DNA of 43,531 nt from a virus, in IMG/VR virus record IMGVR_UViG_3300033143_001731, positions 1 to 43,531 of that record. The stretch is one strand, 5' to 3'. Made by a program: the position numbers and the translations under genes. Below are positions 14,153 through 22,906 of the stretch, one piece after another (the first letter of the stretch is position 1; every line of letters starts with the position of its first letter). The notes under the pieces are model-generated. The model searched no databases. It had not been told where the DNA came from and worked only from the letters and a program-made list of their open reading frames with translations.

Positions 14153-14370
14153 GTGCCCCGGTGCTTATAGGGAATGATGCTCCGAGAAAGCTTAACGAAC
14201 TTGCAAGGGAGCAGATGAAAACAAGGTTGTTGGCTGATATTCTTATGGATATGGAAATTTGCAAACTTGAAGGGTGGAGCGTAACTGAGTATTTGACTGA
14301 CATAGTCAATCTTTTAAAAAAACACATACCGCCATCCAATGAAATCAAACATAACAGTGTTAATACATGA
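14149..14370 (+). CDS. Hypothetical protein in atypical-composition island
   Basis: A 73-residue helical protein (MSAPVLIGNDAPRKLNELAREQ...). Codon use differs from the phage average: GAG for Glu, AGC for Ser and CTC-containing DNA. It is coupled to the upstream gene by an ATGA overlap, so the pair probably arrived together. Possible toxin/antitoxin-like or moron pair by size and layout only; no sequence match supports that. Confidence 0.6.
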   Translation: MSAPVLIGNDAPRKLNELAREQMKTRLLADILMDMEICKLEGWSVTEYLTDIVNLLKKHIPPSNEIKHNSVNT

Positions 14371-14411
14371 AAAATATTGATTTCGACATCTGTTTGTGAT
14401 AGGGGGAAGTC

Positions 14412-14825
14412 ATGAAAAGACTTTTTATATTTTTTGATATAGTTCTTTATTTGTTTTTTACCACAACCGTGCACGCAGAAACATTCGATGGGTTCATTGC
14501 GTGGATAACAGACCCGCAGAACAAAACCGAAGTCAGGTTTCTGCAAAAAGCGACCATCATCGCAAACACCCGTGATCAATTAATCACCGCATACAATGCC
14601 GTGATTGCACGGGGCGGATCATATAACAAATACATGATTGAACGATTCGAAGGATGCACGGTGTTGCAGGGTTGGTCATATGCACGGATCATTGAAACGA
14701 AGACTGACAGCAACGTCGTGAAGGTCATGTTCAAACATCCGTTCAGGGATTTGATTCTGGAAAAATATGTTCACATTAATCAGTCACCCCGTCTGGTCGA
14801 CATTCAAAAAAGGGTTGCGCAGTAA
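14412..14825 (+). CDS. Secreted/periplasmic protein of unknown function
   Basis: A 137-residue protein with a classic signal peptide: basic MKR, hydrophobic core (about 4-19), and a VHA-E cleavage site after residue 22. The mature part (about 115 residues) is alpha/beta with a single Cys and no recognised enzyme motif. Ribosome site AGGGGGAAG. It overlaps the terminase small-subunit start by 1 nt. A secreted product beside terminase could be a superinfection-exclusion factor or a spanin/lysis accessory, but nothing in the sequence decides this. Confidence 0.7.
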   Translation: MKRLFIFFDIVLYLFFTTTVHAETFDGFIAWITDPQNKTEVRFLQKATIIANTRDQLITAYNAVIARGGSYNKYMIERFEGCTVLQGWSYARIIETKTDSNVVKVMFKHPFRDLILEKYVHINQSPRLVDIQKRVAQ

Positions 14826-15529
14826 TGGCACAAAAAAAGAAATCCGTCAAAAAAGCATTGAAGAAAACGCCTTCCAAAAAGACCGCAAAAAAAAAGGTGC
14901 AGAAGAAGACTACGTCAAAGAAGAAACCGCAGAAGAAAAAACCAAAAAAGAAACCGAAGATTCTGAACGCACGGGAAAAGAAGTTCGTCAGCGAAGTCGT
15001 CAAAGATGATAATGCATATCAAGCGGGAATCCGTGCGGGATATACTGAACGAACCGCACACGGCAGATGTTCGAACTGGGTTGCAAAGGATCGGAAGTCG
15101 TGCCCGAAAAACAAATTGCATGTCTGGGACGCCGTGCAGAAGAAGCGTGAAAAACTACTGGAAAAAACGGACATGGATTCAGTGGAAGTCCTGAAACTGA
15201 TTGCAACGGTCGCACGGTTCGACATCAGAAAACTTTTCAACGAAGATGACACAATGAAGAAAATCACGGAACTGGATGATGAAACTGCATTCGCATTGTC
15301 TTCCGTTGAAATCGTGCAGAATGTTCTTGCGGGTAACAAAAAGAAAATGAACATTTCAGAGTTCGTGAAGAAGGTCAAAACAAATTGCAAAATGAAAGCA
15401 CTTGAACTGATGGGAAAGCATCACAAATTGTTCGTGGACGTTCAGGAAATCGTTCCGGCGAAGGGCGGGAAAATGCTTCAAGTCACATATGTTGATGCAG
15501 AAAATGGAAAACCGAAAAAGGATGCATGA
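14825..15529 (+). CDS. terS: Terminase small subunit
   Basis: A 234-residue packaging protein. After a Lys/Ala-rich N-terminal extension (residues 1-47, almost half Lys), the domain starting LNAREKKFVSEVVKD..AYQAGIRAGYT matches the Terminase_2 small-subunit family, with the helix-turn-helix that recognises the pac/cos site, followed by helical oligomerisation segments. It precedes the large subunit with a 4-nt overlap, the normal order. The basic extension is unusual in length and may add non-specific DNA binding. Confidence 0.85.
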   Translation: MAQKKKSVKKALKKTPSKKTAKKKVQKKTTSKKKPQKKKPKKKPKILNAREKKFVSEVVKDDNAYQAGIRAGYTERTAHGRCSNWVAKDRKSCPKNKLHVWDAVQKKREKLLEKTDMDSVEVLKLIATVARFDIRKLFNEDDTMKKITELDDETAFALSSVEIVQNVLAGNKKKMNISEFVKKVKTNCKMKALELMGKHHKLFVDVQEIVPAKGGKMLQVTYVDAENGKPKKDA

Positions 15530-16722
15530 CCAGTCCAGAACCCCAGATCATTCCCTGTTCGATCCCTTCAAAATTCAGATTCCTGTCCGAGCCTATGCGT
15601 TACAAAGGCGCATATGGCGGACGGGGATCAGCAAAGTCAAGATCGTTCGCCCGTGAACTTCTGATTCAGGGCAGTCAACGTTCTCTGAAAATTCTTTGCA
15701 CACGGGAATTCCAAAAAAGCACAAAAGAATCTGTCAAGGCATTACTTGAAAACGACATCGAACGTCTGAACATTGGGTCTGAATTTCAAGTTCTTGGAAA
15801 TGAAATCCGTGGATACAACGGAACGCAGTTTCTTTTTGCGGGACTGCGACATCATCCGCAAGCAATCAAATCGATGGAAGGAATTGACATTGCGTGGATG
15901 GAAGAAGCAAACACCGCAAGTCAGACATCACTTGATTTTTTAATCCCGACCGTCCGTGAAGAAAATTCAGAAATCTGGTTCACATATAATCCGCACCTGA
16001 TCACCGATCCGATTCACAACATGTTCGTTGTGAACAAACGTCCTGATTCATATATTCAGCAAGTCAACTACATGGACAACCCGTTCTTCCCCGAAGTCCT
16101 TCGCAAAGAAATGGAATGGTGCAAGGAACATGATTTTGAAAAATATCTTCATGTGTGGATGGGTGAAATTGTCAAACTTGCGAAGTCGATCGTCTTTTCG
16201 GGACGGTGGCGCACGGCAAATTTCGAAGCACCCGAAGGGACGGTGTTCTATTATGGCGCAGACTGGGGGTTTGCGAACGATCCGACCATCCTTGTCAGAA
16301 TGTTTGTTGACAATTATAAAAGAATCATATATGTGGATTATGAAGCATATGGGATCGGCGTTGAAATCGACGACACGCCCGATCTTTTTGACAAAGTGCC
16401 CGCATCCCGCAAGTGGAAAATCACTGCGGATTCGGCACGACCCGAAACGATTTCATATATGAATCGGCACGGGTTCAAGTGCAAGGGTGCGAAGAAGGGT
16501 GCGGGAAGTGTTCTTGAAGGCGTCGAGTTTTTAAAGTCATACGACATTGTCGTTCATCAAAGATGCAAACATGTCATTGACGAATTAAAAACATATTCAT
16601 GGAAGGTCGATCCATTGACAAACGAAATCCTGCCGATTCTGGTTGACAAGAAAAATCACATAATTGACGGTATGAGATACGCACTTGAAAATGTGCGAAA
16701 ATCTTCAAAGGTCTTGACATAG
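15526..16722 (+). CDS. terL: Terminase large subunit (PBSX type)
   Basis: A 398-residue packaging motor and nuclease. Walker A GGRGSAKS (31-38), Walker B IDIAWMEE (120-127) and the coupling region LIPTVREENSEIWFTYNP (139-156) form the ATPase. The RNase H-like nuclease has acidic residues in YYGADWGF (D246), TADSARPE (D302) and HIIDGMRYAL (D381). Length and motif order fit the PBSX/Terminase_3 family, most of whose members package headful, though this cannot be read from the protein alone. It ends just before the structured RNA element at 16767. Confidence 0.95.
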   Translation: MTSPEPQIIPCSIPSKFRFLSEPMRYKGAYGGRGSAKSRSFARELLIQGSQRSLKILCTREFQKSTKESVKALLENDIERLNIGSEFQVLGNEIRGYNGTQFLFAGLRHHPQAIKSMEGIDIAWMEEANTASQTSLDFLIPTVREENSEIWFTYNPHLITDPIHNMFVVNKRPDSYIQQVNYMDNPFFPEVLRKEMEWCKEHDFEKYLHVWMGEIVKLAKSIVFSGRWRTANFEAPEGTVFYYGADWGFANDPTILVRMFVDNYKRIIYVDYEAYGIGVEIDDTPDLFDKVPASRKWKITADSARPETISYMNRHGFKCKGAKKGAGSVLEGVEFLKSYDIVVHQRCKHVIDELKTYSWKVDPLTNEILPILVDKKNHIIDGMRYALENVRKSSKVLT

Positions 16723-16766
16723 CGTGGTGAAAAATGAAATCATAAAACAATATAAAAAATAAAAAT

Positions 16767-16845
16767 CTTGCAGACGCCGACGGGCACTGCAAATTTAATG
16801 AATTAAAAAAGGGATTCGGGTGCATCTGCACGGAGTCCCTTTTTT
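16767..16845 (+). ncRNA. Structured RNA element, copy A (hairpin plus terminator)
   Basis: First of two related elements. TTGCA (16768-16772) pairs with TGCAA (16788-16792) around a loop containing CCGACGGG. After a short spacer, A6-GGGATTC (16805-16817) pairs with GAGTCCC-T6 (16833-16845), enclosing an inner GTGCA/TGCAC hairpin. The second half has intrinsic-terminator form. The copy at 23017 keeps the loop and fold while the stem bases differ. It lies between terL and the next gene, whose ribosome site follows directly. Confidence 0.65.
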
Positions 16846-16865
16846 CTTTGACGAAGGGGGAAAAA

Positions 16866-17186
16866 ATGAAATCAGGCAACCCGCCCGAACGAGTCACAAA
16901 CACAGTCAGTTCAGTAGCATTCGGAACAAACTATTTCAAAGCGTCAGGGGATTTTGATCTTCTGTTTTATGGTGCAGGACTGGGAACTGTATCGATTGAA
17001 AAATCGATCATTGATCCCGCAGGATCACCCGAATGGAAGGAAATTCAGGAATACACCGCAGACGGAACACCGCAGGACTATCCCGCATACGAACCCGCAC
17101 TTGCGTGGTATCGCATCGGGTTCAGTGCGCACACGTCTGGGGAAACAGTGTTTGTGTTCAGTAAAATTTCACGGGGTATTTCATAA
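16866..17186 (+). CDS. Hypothetical, possible virion-associated protein
   Basis: A 106-residue, probably all-beta protein. VSSVAFGTNYFKASGDFDLLFYGAGLGTVSIEKS-type strands and a W..IQEYTADG turn resemble short beta-sandwich proteins often encoded near phage fibre or head genes. Ribosome site GAAGGGGG. It sits directly after RNA element A and before the BspA-repeat proteins. Function unknown. Confidence 0.7.
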   Translation: MKSGNPPERVTNTVSSVAFGTNYFKASGDFDLLFYGAGLGTVSIEKSIIDPAGSPEWKEIQEYTADGTPQDYPAYEPALAWYRIGFSAHTSGETVFVFSKISRGIS

Positions 17187-17198
17187 CAGGGGGACGAT

Positions 17199-19379
17199 GT
17201 GGGCAAGCTAAGTCCTATTTTCAGGGGTGGAATATTTAAAGACCTCGGACGATCCCGTCATGAAGGAATTTTCCGTGACGGTCTTTTTCGGGGTGGAATT
17301 TTTCTTGACAATTTTGCGGGTGCTGAATTCATCTTCACAGTCACCACGGCAGGGGCGGACACATTCACACTTCCGCTTGAAGCCGTCGGGGATTATGATT
17401 TTGAAGTTGACTGGGGTGATGACAGTTCCGATGTGATCACAGTCTGGAATCAGGCGGAAGCAACACACAGCTATTCAGGCGCAGGAACATTCACCGTCAC
17501 AATTCAGGGTGTCATCAAGGGTTTCAGGTTCAATGATTCAGGCGACAAAACCCTGATCGACGAAATTCAGAACTGGGGTTCTTTACAATTCAACGACACA
17601 AACGGTTTTTTCTTCGGGTGTTCAAATTTGACCATCACTGCAACAGATTCGATCCCGCTTGCAGGACTGACAACATTGTTGAATGTATTTCAGGACTGCG
17701 CATCCATTGTTTCAATTCCGAATCTTAATGTGCTCAACACATCTTCCGTGATAATATTGGAAGGGGTGTTTCAGGGTTGCACATTATTCAATCAGAACAT
17801 CGGCGCATGGGATGTTTCAAATGTTACGAATATGGCGTTGATGTTTTCCAGTGCGCCCGCATTCAATCAGGACATCAGTGGATGGAACACAGGAAATGTT
17901 TCTTCATTCAGAAACATGTTTGTCAGTGCAACATCATTCAATCAGGATATTAGTGGGTGGAATACTGAAAGTGCGCAGTTGATGCAATTCATGTTCTGGG
18001 GTGCAACTGCATTTGATCAGAACATCGGCGCATGGGATATCGGTGTTTGTACCAATATGTCAAATATGTTTTTCGGTGTCACACTTTCAACCGCAAATTA
18101 TGATTCAATTCTTCGTGGTTGGGAAGGTCAACCGCATAATGGACTTGTTTTTCATGGTGGTAATTCAAAATATACAAAGGGTTCTTTATCTCATACGGCA
18201 CGAATTAATTTGACGACAGCCCCCGACACATGGACGATCACGGACGGCGGAATGGCGGGTGATCTGGCATTCAAATTTGAAGTGACTGTGGCGGGTGCGG
18301 GTGATGATTTAAAATTCACACTTCCACTTGAATCAAGCGGAACATATGATTTCAATGTTGACTGGGGTGACAGTTCCGATGATGACATCACAGTCTGGAA
18401 TCAAGCAGAAACGACGCACGCATTTGCGGGTGCGGGAACATATGATGTCGTGATCACGGGACAGTGTGAAGGATGGAACTTCGACACGAACAATCAATTC
18501 GGCAGTGATGACAAACTTGAAGACATCAGCAACTGGGGAACATTGTTGATTGATGACACGCAATATAATTTCTTCGACTGTGACAATATGACTGTTTCTG
18601 CAACAGACTATTTGATTCTGCAATATCAGACAGACATGACAGGCATCTTTGAATCGTGTGATTCTTTGACAGGTATTCCCGCAATGAGCAGTCCCCCTGA
18701 CAATCGATGGGACTGGTCGTCAATTTTAGACACGACGGGGATGTTTGATAGTTGCGTCCTGTTCAATCAGGAAGTCGATTTGAACACCGAAAATTGTCTT
18801 GATTTCACATGGATGTTTTTCGGGAATACTGCATTGAACTCGGTGATCACACTTGATCTGACCAGTGCGACCAGTATTGAATCAATGTTCGAAGATTCAA
18901 CCAGTTTCAATCAGGCGTTCGGTAGCAGTTCACCCGATCTGATTGACGCAAGATATGTTTTTTACAATTGCAGTGCGTTCAACAGTGATGTGAATCTTAC
19001 ATGGGAATCAATTCTGTCTATTCGTCAAATGTTTTTTGCAACAAGTTTCGACAGGGCGATTGATTTTGATTTAAGGACGACAGGTGTTGCGAACATTGAC
19101 GCACGGGGCGTCTTTCAGAACACACCCTTGAACAGTGCCGTCACAATTACTGTTCACAGGGTCACGCAAATGGATGATTTTTTCACGGGATGTGTCAGTC
19201 AGTCTGTTGCGAATTGGAGTAATTTCTTGATTGATTGTGCAGGTCAAATTCCATCAATTCAAAGCGGGGTTCAGCTTGATGCAGAAGCACAGCACAATTC
19301 AGGCGGAACGACTGCGATTGCATCGCTTTCGATTCCCCCGTACAATTGGATCATAACAGATGGGGGGCTGTCACCATAA
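17199..19379 (+). CDS. Large BspA/DUF285 leucine-rich repeat protein
   Basis: A 726-residue protein with GTG start after CAGGGGG. It has two related halves (about 43-350 and 354-726). Each half starts with a beta-sandwich, PKD-like domain (F.LPLE..G.YDF.VDWGD, then VWNQAE.TH....G.G), continues with DUF285 repeats of the type FNQDISGWNT...NMF, and ends in a W.ITDGG motif. DUF285/BspA repeats mediate adhesion and ligand binding in bacteria. No signal peptide, so it is probably carried in the particle or acts in the cell. Location between terminase and portal is unusual. Confidence 0.85.
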   Translation: MGKLSPIFRGGIFKDLGRSRHEGIFRDGLFRGGIFLDNFAGAEFIFTVTTAGADTFTLPLEAVGDYDFEVDWGDDSSDVITVWNQAEATHSYSGAGTFTVTIQGVIKGFRFNDSGDKTLIDEIQNWGSLQFNDTNGFFFGCSNLTITATDSIPLAGLTTLLNVFQDCASIVSIPNLNVLNTSSVIILEGVFQGCTLFNQNIGAWDVSNVTNMALMFSSAPAFNQDISGWNTGNVSSFRNMFVSATSFNQDISGWNTESAQLMQFMFWGATAFDQNIGAWDIGVCTNMSNMFFGVTLSTANYDSILRGWEGQPHNGLVFHGGNSKYTKGSLSHTARINLTTAPDTWTITDGGMAGDLAFKFEVTVAGAGDDLKFTLPLESSGTYDFNVDWGDSSDDDITVWNQAETTHAFAGAGTYDVVITGQCEGWNFDTNNQFGSDDKLEDISNWGTLLIDDTQYNFFDCDNMTVSATDYLILQYQTDMTGIFESCDSLTGIPAMSSPPDNRWDWSSILDTTGMFDSCVLFNQEVDLNTENCLDFTWMFFGNTALNSVITLDLTSATSIESMFEDSTSFNQAFGSSSPDLIDARYVFYNCSAFNSDVNLTWESILSIRQMFFATSFDRAIDFDLRTTGVANIDARGVFQNTPLNSAVTITVHRVTQMDDFFTGCVSQSVANWSNFLIDCAGQIPSIQSGVQLDAEAQHNSGGTTAIASLSIPPYNWIITDGGLSP

Positions 19380-20488
19380 TGGCAATTACTATCCTTGAAA
19401 AAGAATATGCAGGGGAAACTTATTATGAAATGGCATCAGATGCGCTTTGTTATCGGTTCACATATTCGGGGGGTGTCGTCAAGTCATTTTGGGAATCAAA
19501 CGGAATCACCACGTCTGGATTCAATTTATATGCGGGCACACTGGCGGAATGTCTTGCGGAAATGTCAAGCAAAGGACTGACCCCGATCACACCGACCCGA
19601 TTGTCGTTCGAATGTATTGTTGATTCTGGTGCGGGAAAAAGTTTTCAACTTCCCCTTGAATCCGGTGGAACATATGATTTTGATGTCTGGACAAAAAAAA
19701 CCACAGACAAGGAATTTCTGGGTGATCCTGTTAGTATTGACACATGGAATCAGGCGGAAACCGATCTGTCGTTTGATGAAGACGCATCCTATAATATCAA
19801 GATTGAAGGCACAATCAAAGGTTTCAGATTCAACAATGGTGGTGACAAAAGCAAGTTGTTAAATATTCAAAGTTGGGGTTCTTTAAATCTTGGAAATAAT
19901 AACGGGTATTTTTACGGATGCAACAATCTGATTGTCACAGCTTTTGACAAACTTGATCTGACCGACACTACAACATTTTATCGGGCGTTCAGGGATTGCG
20001 CCAGTCTGACCAGTTTCATTGATGGATGGAATTGCATGGACACATCAAGCATCACAAACATGTATCAGGCATTCAGGGGTTGCACGAATTTCAATGCCGA
20101 CATCAGTGGATGGGATGTTTCAAGTGTTACAGATTTCACAAACATGTTTTCACTGTGTTCCGCATTCAATGTCGACATCAGTGGATGGGACACATCGAGT
20201 GCGACGACATTCATGGGGATGTTCAATGCGTGTGTTGCTTTTGATCAGGATATCAGTGGATGGAATGTCGAAAGCGTCACGGACATGGCGTTGATGTTTA
20301 ACGGTGCGACATTGTCGACAGCAAATTATAATCCGCTTTTGATCGCATGGTCGGCGCAATCAGTTCAGTCGGGTGTGACTTTTTCTGCGGGTTCAAGCAA
20401 ATATGATTCAGGTGATCCCACAACTGCACGGGCGGTTCTGGTCGGTGCACCGAACAACTGGACAATCACAGACGGGGGACAAGTGTGA
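19379..20488 (+). CDS. BspA/DUF285 leucine-rich repeat protein
   Basis: A 369-residue protein with three parts: an N-terminal domain (1-70, with CYRFTYSGGVVKSFWESNG and AECLAEM), a beta-sandwich unit (about 75-160, F.LPLESGGTYDF.V) and DUF285 repeats (FNADISGWDVSSVTDFTNMF and relatives), ending NNWTITDGG. It is the third copy of the unit found twice in the preceding gene. The N-terminal domain recurs alone in the next gene. Start at 19379 overlaps the previous stop by 1 nt. Confidence 0.85.
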   Translation: MAITILEKEYAGETYYEMASDALCYRFTYSGGVVKSFWESNGITTSGFNLYAGTLAECLAEMSSKGLTPITPTRLSFECIVDSGAGKSFQLPLESGGTYDFDVWTKKTTDKEFLGDPVSIDTWNQAETDLSFDEDASYNIKIEGTIKGFRFNNGGDKSKLLNIQSWGSLNLGNNNGYFYGCNNLIVTAFDKLDLTDTTTFYRAFRDCASLTSFIDGWNCMDTSSITNMYQAFRGCTNFNADISGWDVSSVTDFTNMFSLCSAFNVDISGWDTSSATTFMGMFNACVAFDQDISGWNVESVTDMALMFNGATLSTANYNPLLIAWSAQSVQSGVTFSAGSSKYDSGDPTTARAVLVGAPNNWTITDGGQV

Positions 20489-20730
20489 TGACAATAGCAG
20501 ACAGAGTTGAAATCAAAACAACGGCAGACATACAATTCAATGAAACGAAAAAATCCGACAAGTGTTTTCGATTAGTTCTTGACGGGAAAAAGATCGTTGC
20601 TTTTTTTGAATCGGATGGGTTCACGGCAACAGGTCATGATTTGATTGTCGGTTCAAAACCGGAATGTCTTGCGGAATTAAAAACCCGTGGAATCAAAGCA
20701 GTCGAACCAACAAAAGCGGACATCTTATGA
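20488..20730 (+). CDS. Stand-alone paralogue of the BspA-protein N-terminal domain
   Basis: An 80-residue protein. CFRLVLDGKKIVAFFESDG, then a glycine turn and PECLAELKTRGI, align with residues about 20-65 of the preceding protein (CYRFTYSGGVVKSFWESNG ... AECLAEMSSKGL). So the pair share a domain of unknown function, perhaps a docking module. GTG at 20485 is an alternative start. It overlaps portal by 4 nt. Confidence 0.75.
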   Translation: MTIADRVEIKTTADIQFNETKKSDKCFRLVLDGKKIVAFFESDGFTATGHDLIVGSKPECLAELKTRGIKAVEPTKADIL

Positions 20731-22109
20731 AAATAAAAGTTCCCTTTATAAAAAAACATTTGCACATCGGGGTGGGTGGTCAGAAAGCATTCACGGGATC
20801 GATCCCATTGCAACAGGGAAGTTTTATGGAATGGGTGTTCGCAGGAAACGGACGTGTGACACCATTGCAAGCAATGCAATTTTATCGCACGAATGCATCC
20901 GTGGCGACTGCCGTTGATAAAATCGCAGACGCAATGTCACAGATCAGACCTGTTCTTGCAACAAAGGTCAAAACAAGCAAGGGGACTGAAATAGTTTTTG
21001 ATCCCGATCATGATATCATCAAAACACTGATGAATCCGAATCCATTTGAAACATATGATGAATTCATCGGAAAATTAATCAGGCATTATCTTTTGACACA
21101 CACAGGATATTTTCAAATGTTAGGGGTCGAAACCCGCCCCCCGCATGAACTATATGCGCCGAAACCGCAGAACATGTCGGTGATGCAGGGTGACGACAAC
21201 TTCCCGCAATCATTTTTGATGACGGGTCAGGAAATGGGGGCGGGGAATTATCTGCGTGTTTTTGACAAACGGAAGGGGATCGTCAAATATCTGGACGGCG
21301 GACTAAAAGAAATATATCAGATCATGGGGTTTTCATCCCGTTCCGATGACATGCAAGCAGATTCACCACTGGAAGCAATTGCGCAGGACATCAGGCAACA
21401 GGTGTACGGCAAAACACACAATCTGTCCATGCTAAAAAACGGCGGGCGTCTGTCACTTGTTTTTTCATTCAAGGACGATCACCCGAATGATGATGAACAC
21501 AAAGCCCGCAAAAAAAGAATCAATGAAGATTTTGCGGGATCACTGAATGCGGGAAAAATCGGTGTCATCACTGCCCCTGATGTGAAGGTCGAAGAATTCG
21601 GAACATCGAACAAGGACATGGATTATGTGAATCTGGATGCGACTGCATCGAAATCGATTTTCCAAAGATATGATATTCCGTTGCCGTTGGTCACGACTGA
21701 TGCAAGTACATACAACAACGTGACAGAAGCTGTTTTTTATCTTGTCGAAAATCCAGTTCTGATGAATTATAAAACCATATTTTCAGGAATTTCAAAACCA
21801 CTTCTTCCACGATTCGGACTTGACCCCGCAGTGAATGTTCTGACGTATGATCCAGAATCAATTCCAGTTCTAATCAGACAAAAACTGAAAGAAATTGAAC
21901 AACGTAAAAAAATCAATATCGAAACACCTGATGAATTGCGTGCATTGATACCGAACAGGGGTGATCTTCCTGACGGAGTCGGAAAAGTAGTTTATCAAAA
22001 CAGTTCACTTGTCCCGATGGGAACTGATCTTGATGACAACGGGGATTTTGAAACGGATGAAGAACTTGCGGAACGAATCAGACGTGAACAGGAAAATGAA
22101 AACAATTAA
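20727..22109 (+). CDS. Portal protein (HK97 family)
   Basis: A 460-residue protein forming the dodecameric ring at the capsid vertex through which DNA passes. Typical HK97-portal features: RTNASVATAVDKIADAMSQI near residue 52, HDIIKTLMNPNPFETYDEF (about 93-112), SPLEAIAQDIRQQV (about 212-226) and a tail SEEV-like acidic C-terminus. Start at 20727 overlaps the previous gene by 4 nt. Followed 2 nt later by the MuF protein, the normal order. Confidence 0.9.
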   Translation: MKIKVPFIKKHLHIGVGGQKAFTGSIPLQQGSFMEWVFAGNGRVTPLQAMQFYRTNASVATAVDKIADAMSQIRPVLATKVKTSKGTEIVFDPDHDIIKTLMNPNPFETYDEFIGKLIRHYLLTHTGYFQMLGVETRPPHELYAPKPQNMSVMQGDDNFPQSFLMTGQEMGAGNYLRVFDKRKGIVKYLDGGLKEIYQIMGFSSRSDDMQADSPLEAIAQDIRQQVYGKTHNLSMLKNGGRLSLVFSFKDDHPNDDEHKARKKRINEDFAGSLNAGKIGVITAPDVKVEEFGTSNKDMDYVNLDATASKSIFQRYDIPLPLVTTDASTYNNVTEAVFYLVENPVLMNYKTIFSGISKPLLPRFGLDPAVNVLTYDPESIPVLIRQKLKEIEQRKKINIETPDELRALIPNRGDLPDGVGKVVYQNSSLVPMGTDLDDNGDFETDEELAERIRREQENENN

Positions 22110-22111
22110 AA

Positions 22112-22906
22112 ATGCTTTCAGTATCGCAACAACTACAACTGAAATTCAAACTGGAACGATCTTTCAAACCTGACATCCGTTCCGTGTTCAATTCTATGTT
22201 GCAGGATTTTCGAATCGCAGTGTCGAAATTTGGTCAACCACTGGCGTCCGACACATATTCATCGTCATGGGAAGCAATTCTTGATAAGCACTATCGCAAA
22301 GTGCAAAAAGCGTTCACCGATGTCGGCATTCAAAAATCACTGATCAAACAACCAGAAGACGAAGACGACATCGACGAAGAACTGTTCATCCTTGCGTTGA
22401 TGACATATCGTGATCAGATGGTCAAGAAACAGACCCAGTTCATCGTCAACACGAACATCAATCAGATGCGGGACGCCGTCAGAATCGCACGTCTGGAAGC
22501 AGTGCGGGAAGGAATCACACTGACTGACACAGAACTTGCACGCAACGCAACTGCAATTCTGAAACGAAAGTTCAAACCCCGTGTCAACAGCATTGCAATG
22601 CAGGAAACTGAAACCCCTGCGGAAGCAACAAAATTTATCGACGCCGAATCACAATCCGGTCTGCGCCCGTCGGTTGTCGGGGGTGGTGGTGTTGCAACCC
22701 AGACGCAAAAAAGTTGGCGAAACGCAGGGGACAGTCGTGTCAGAACGGGACAATTCGATCACGTCACACCCGAAGGACAGACGGTCAATCTGCTTGATCC
22801 CTTCATTGTCAGCGGCGAACAGTTGATGTTTCCGAAGGACACGTCACTGGGTGCAAGTCAAGGGAATGTGCAGGGGTGTCGATGTATTTCAATTTATGTG
22901 TTGTAA
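22112..22906 (+). CDS. Minor head protein, MuF/SPP1 gp7-like
   Basis: A 264-residue head-morphogenesis protein. The C-terminus (KSWRNAGDSRVRTGQFDHV, then LLDPFIVSGEQLMFPKD, then NVQGCRCIS) is the MuF C-terminal signature: an arginine-rich W-R loop and a final CRC. Such proteins are packaged in the head near the portal and influence DNA exit. The N-terminal 150 residues are helical. It is followed by an AT-rich intergenic region holding RNA element B. Confidence 0.85.
   Translation: MLSVSQQLQLKFKLERSFKPDIRSVFNSMLQDFRIAVSKFGQPLASDTYSSSWEAILDKHYRKVQKAFTDVGIQKSLIKQPEDEDDIDEELFILALMTYRDQMVKKQTQFIVNTNINQMRDAVRIARLEAVREGITLTDTELARNATAILKRKFKPRVNSIAMQETETPAEATKFIDAESQSGLRPSVVGGGGVATQTQKSWRNAGDSRVRTGQFDHVTPEGQTVNLLDPFIVSGEQLMFPKDTSLGASQGNVQGCRCISIYVL

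Noticed and set aside
14767-15009. 80-codon highly charged + frame overlapping the terminase small subunit start
   Set aside because: It is the alternative reading of the Lys-rich repeat of terS; charge alternation is a by-product.
16714-16746. TTGACA near the end of terL as a promoter for the BspA cassette
   Set aside because: No acceptable -10 hexamer at 16-18 nt; the nearest, CATAAA, is 21 nt away.
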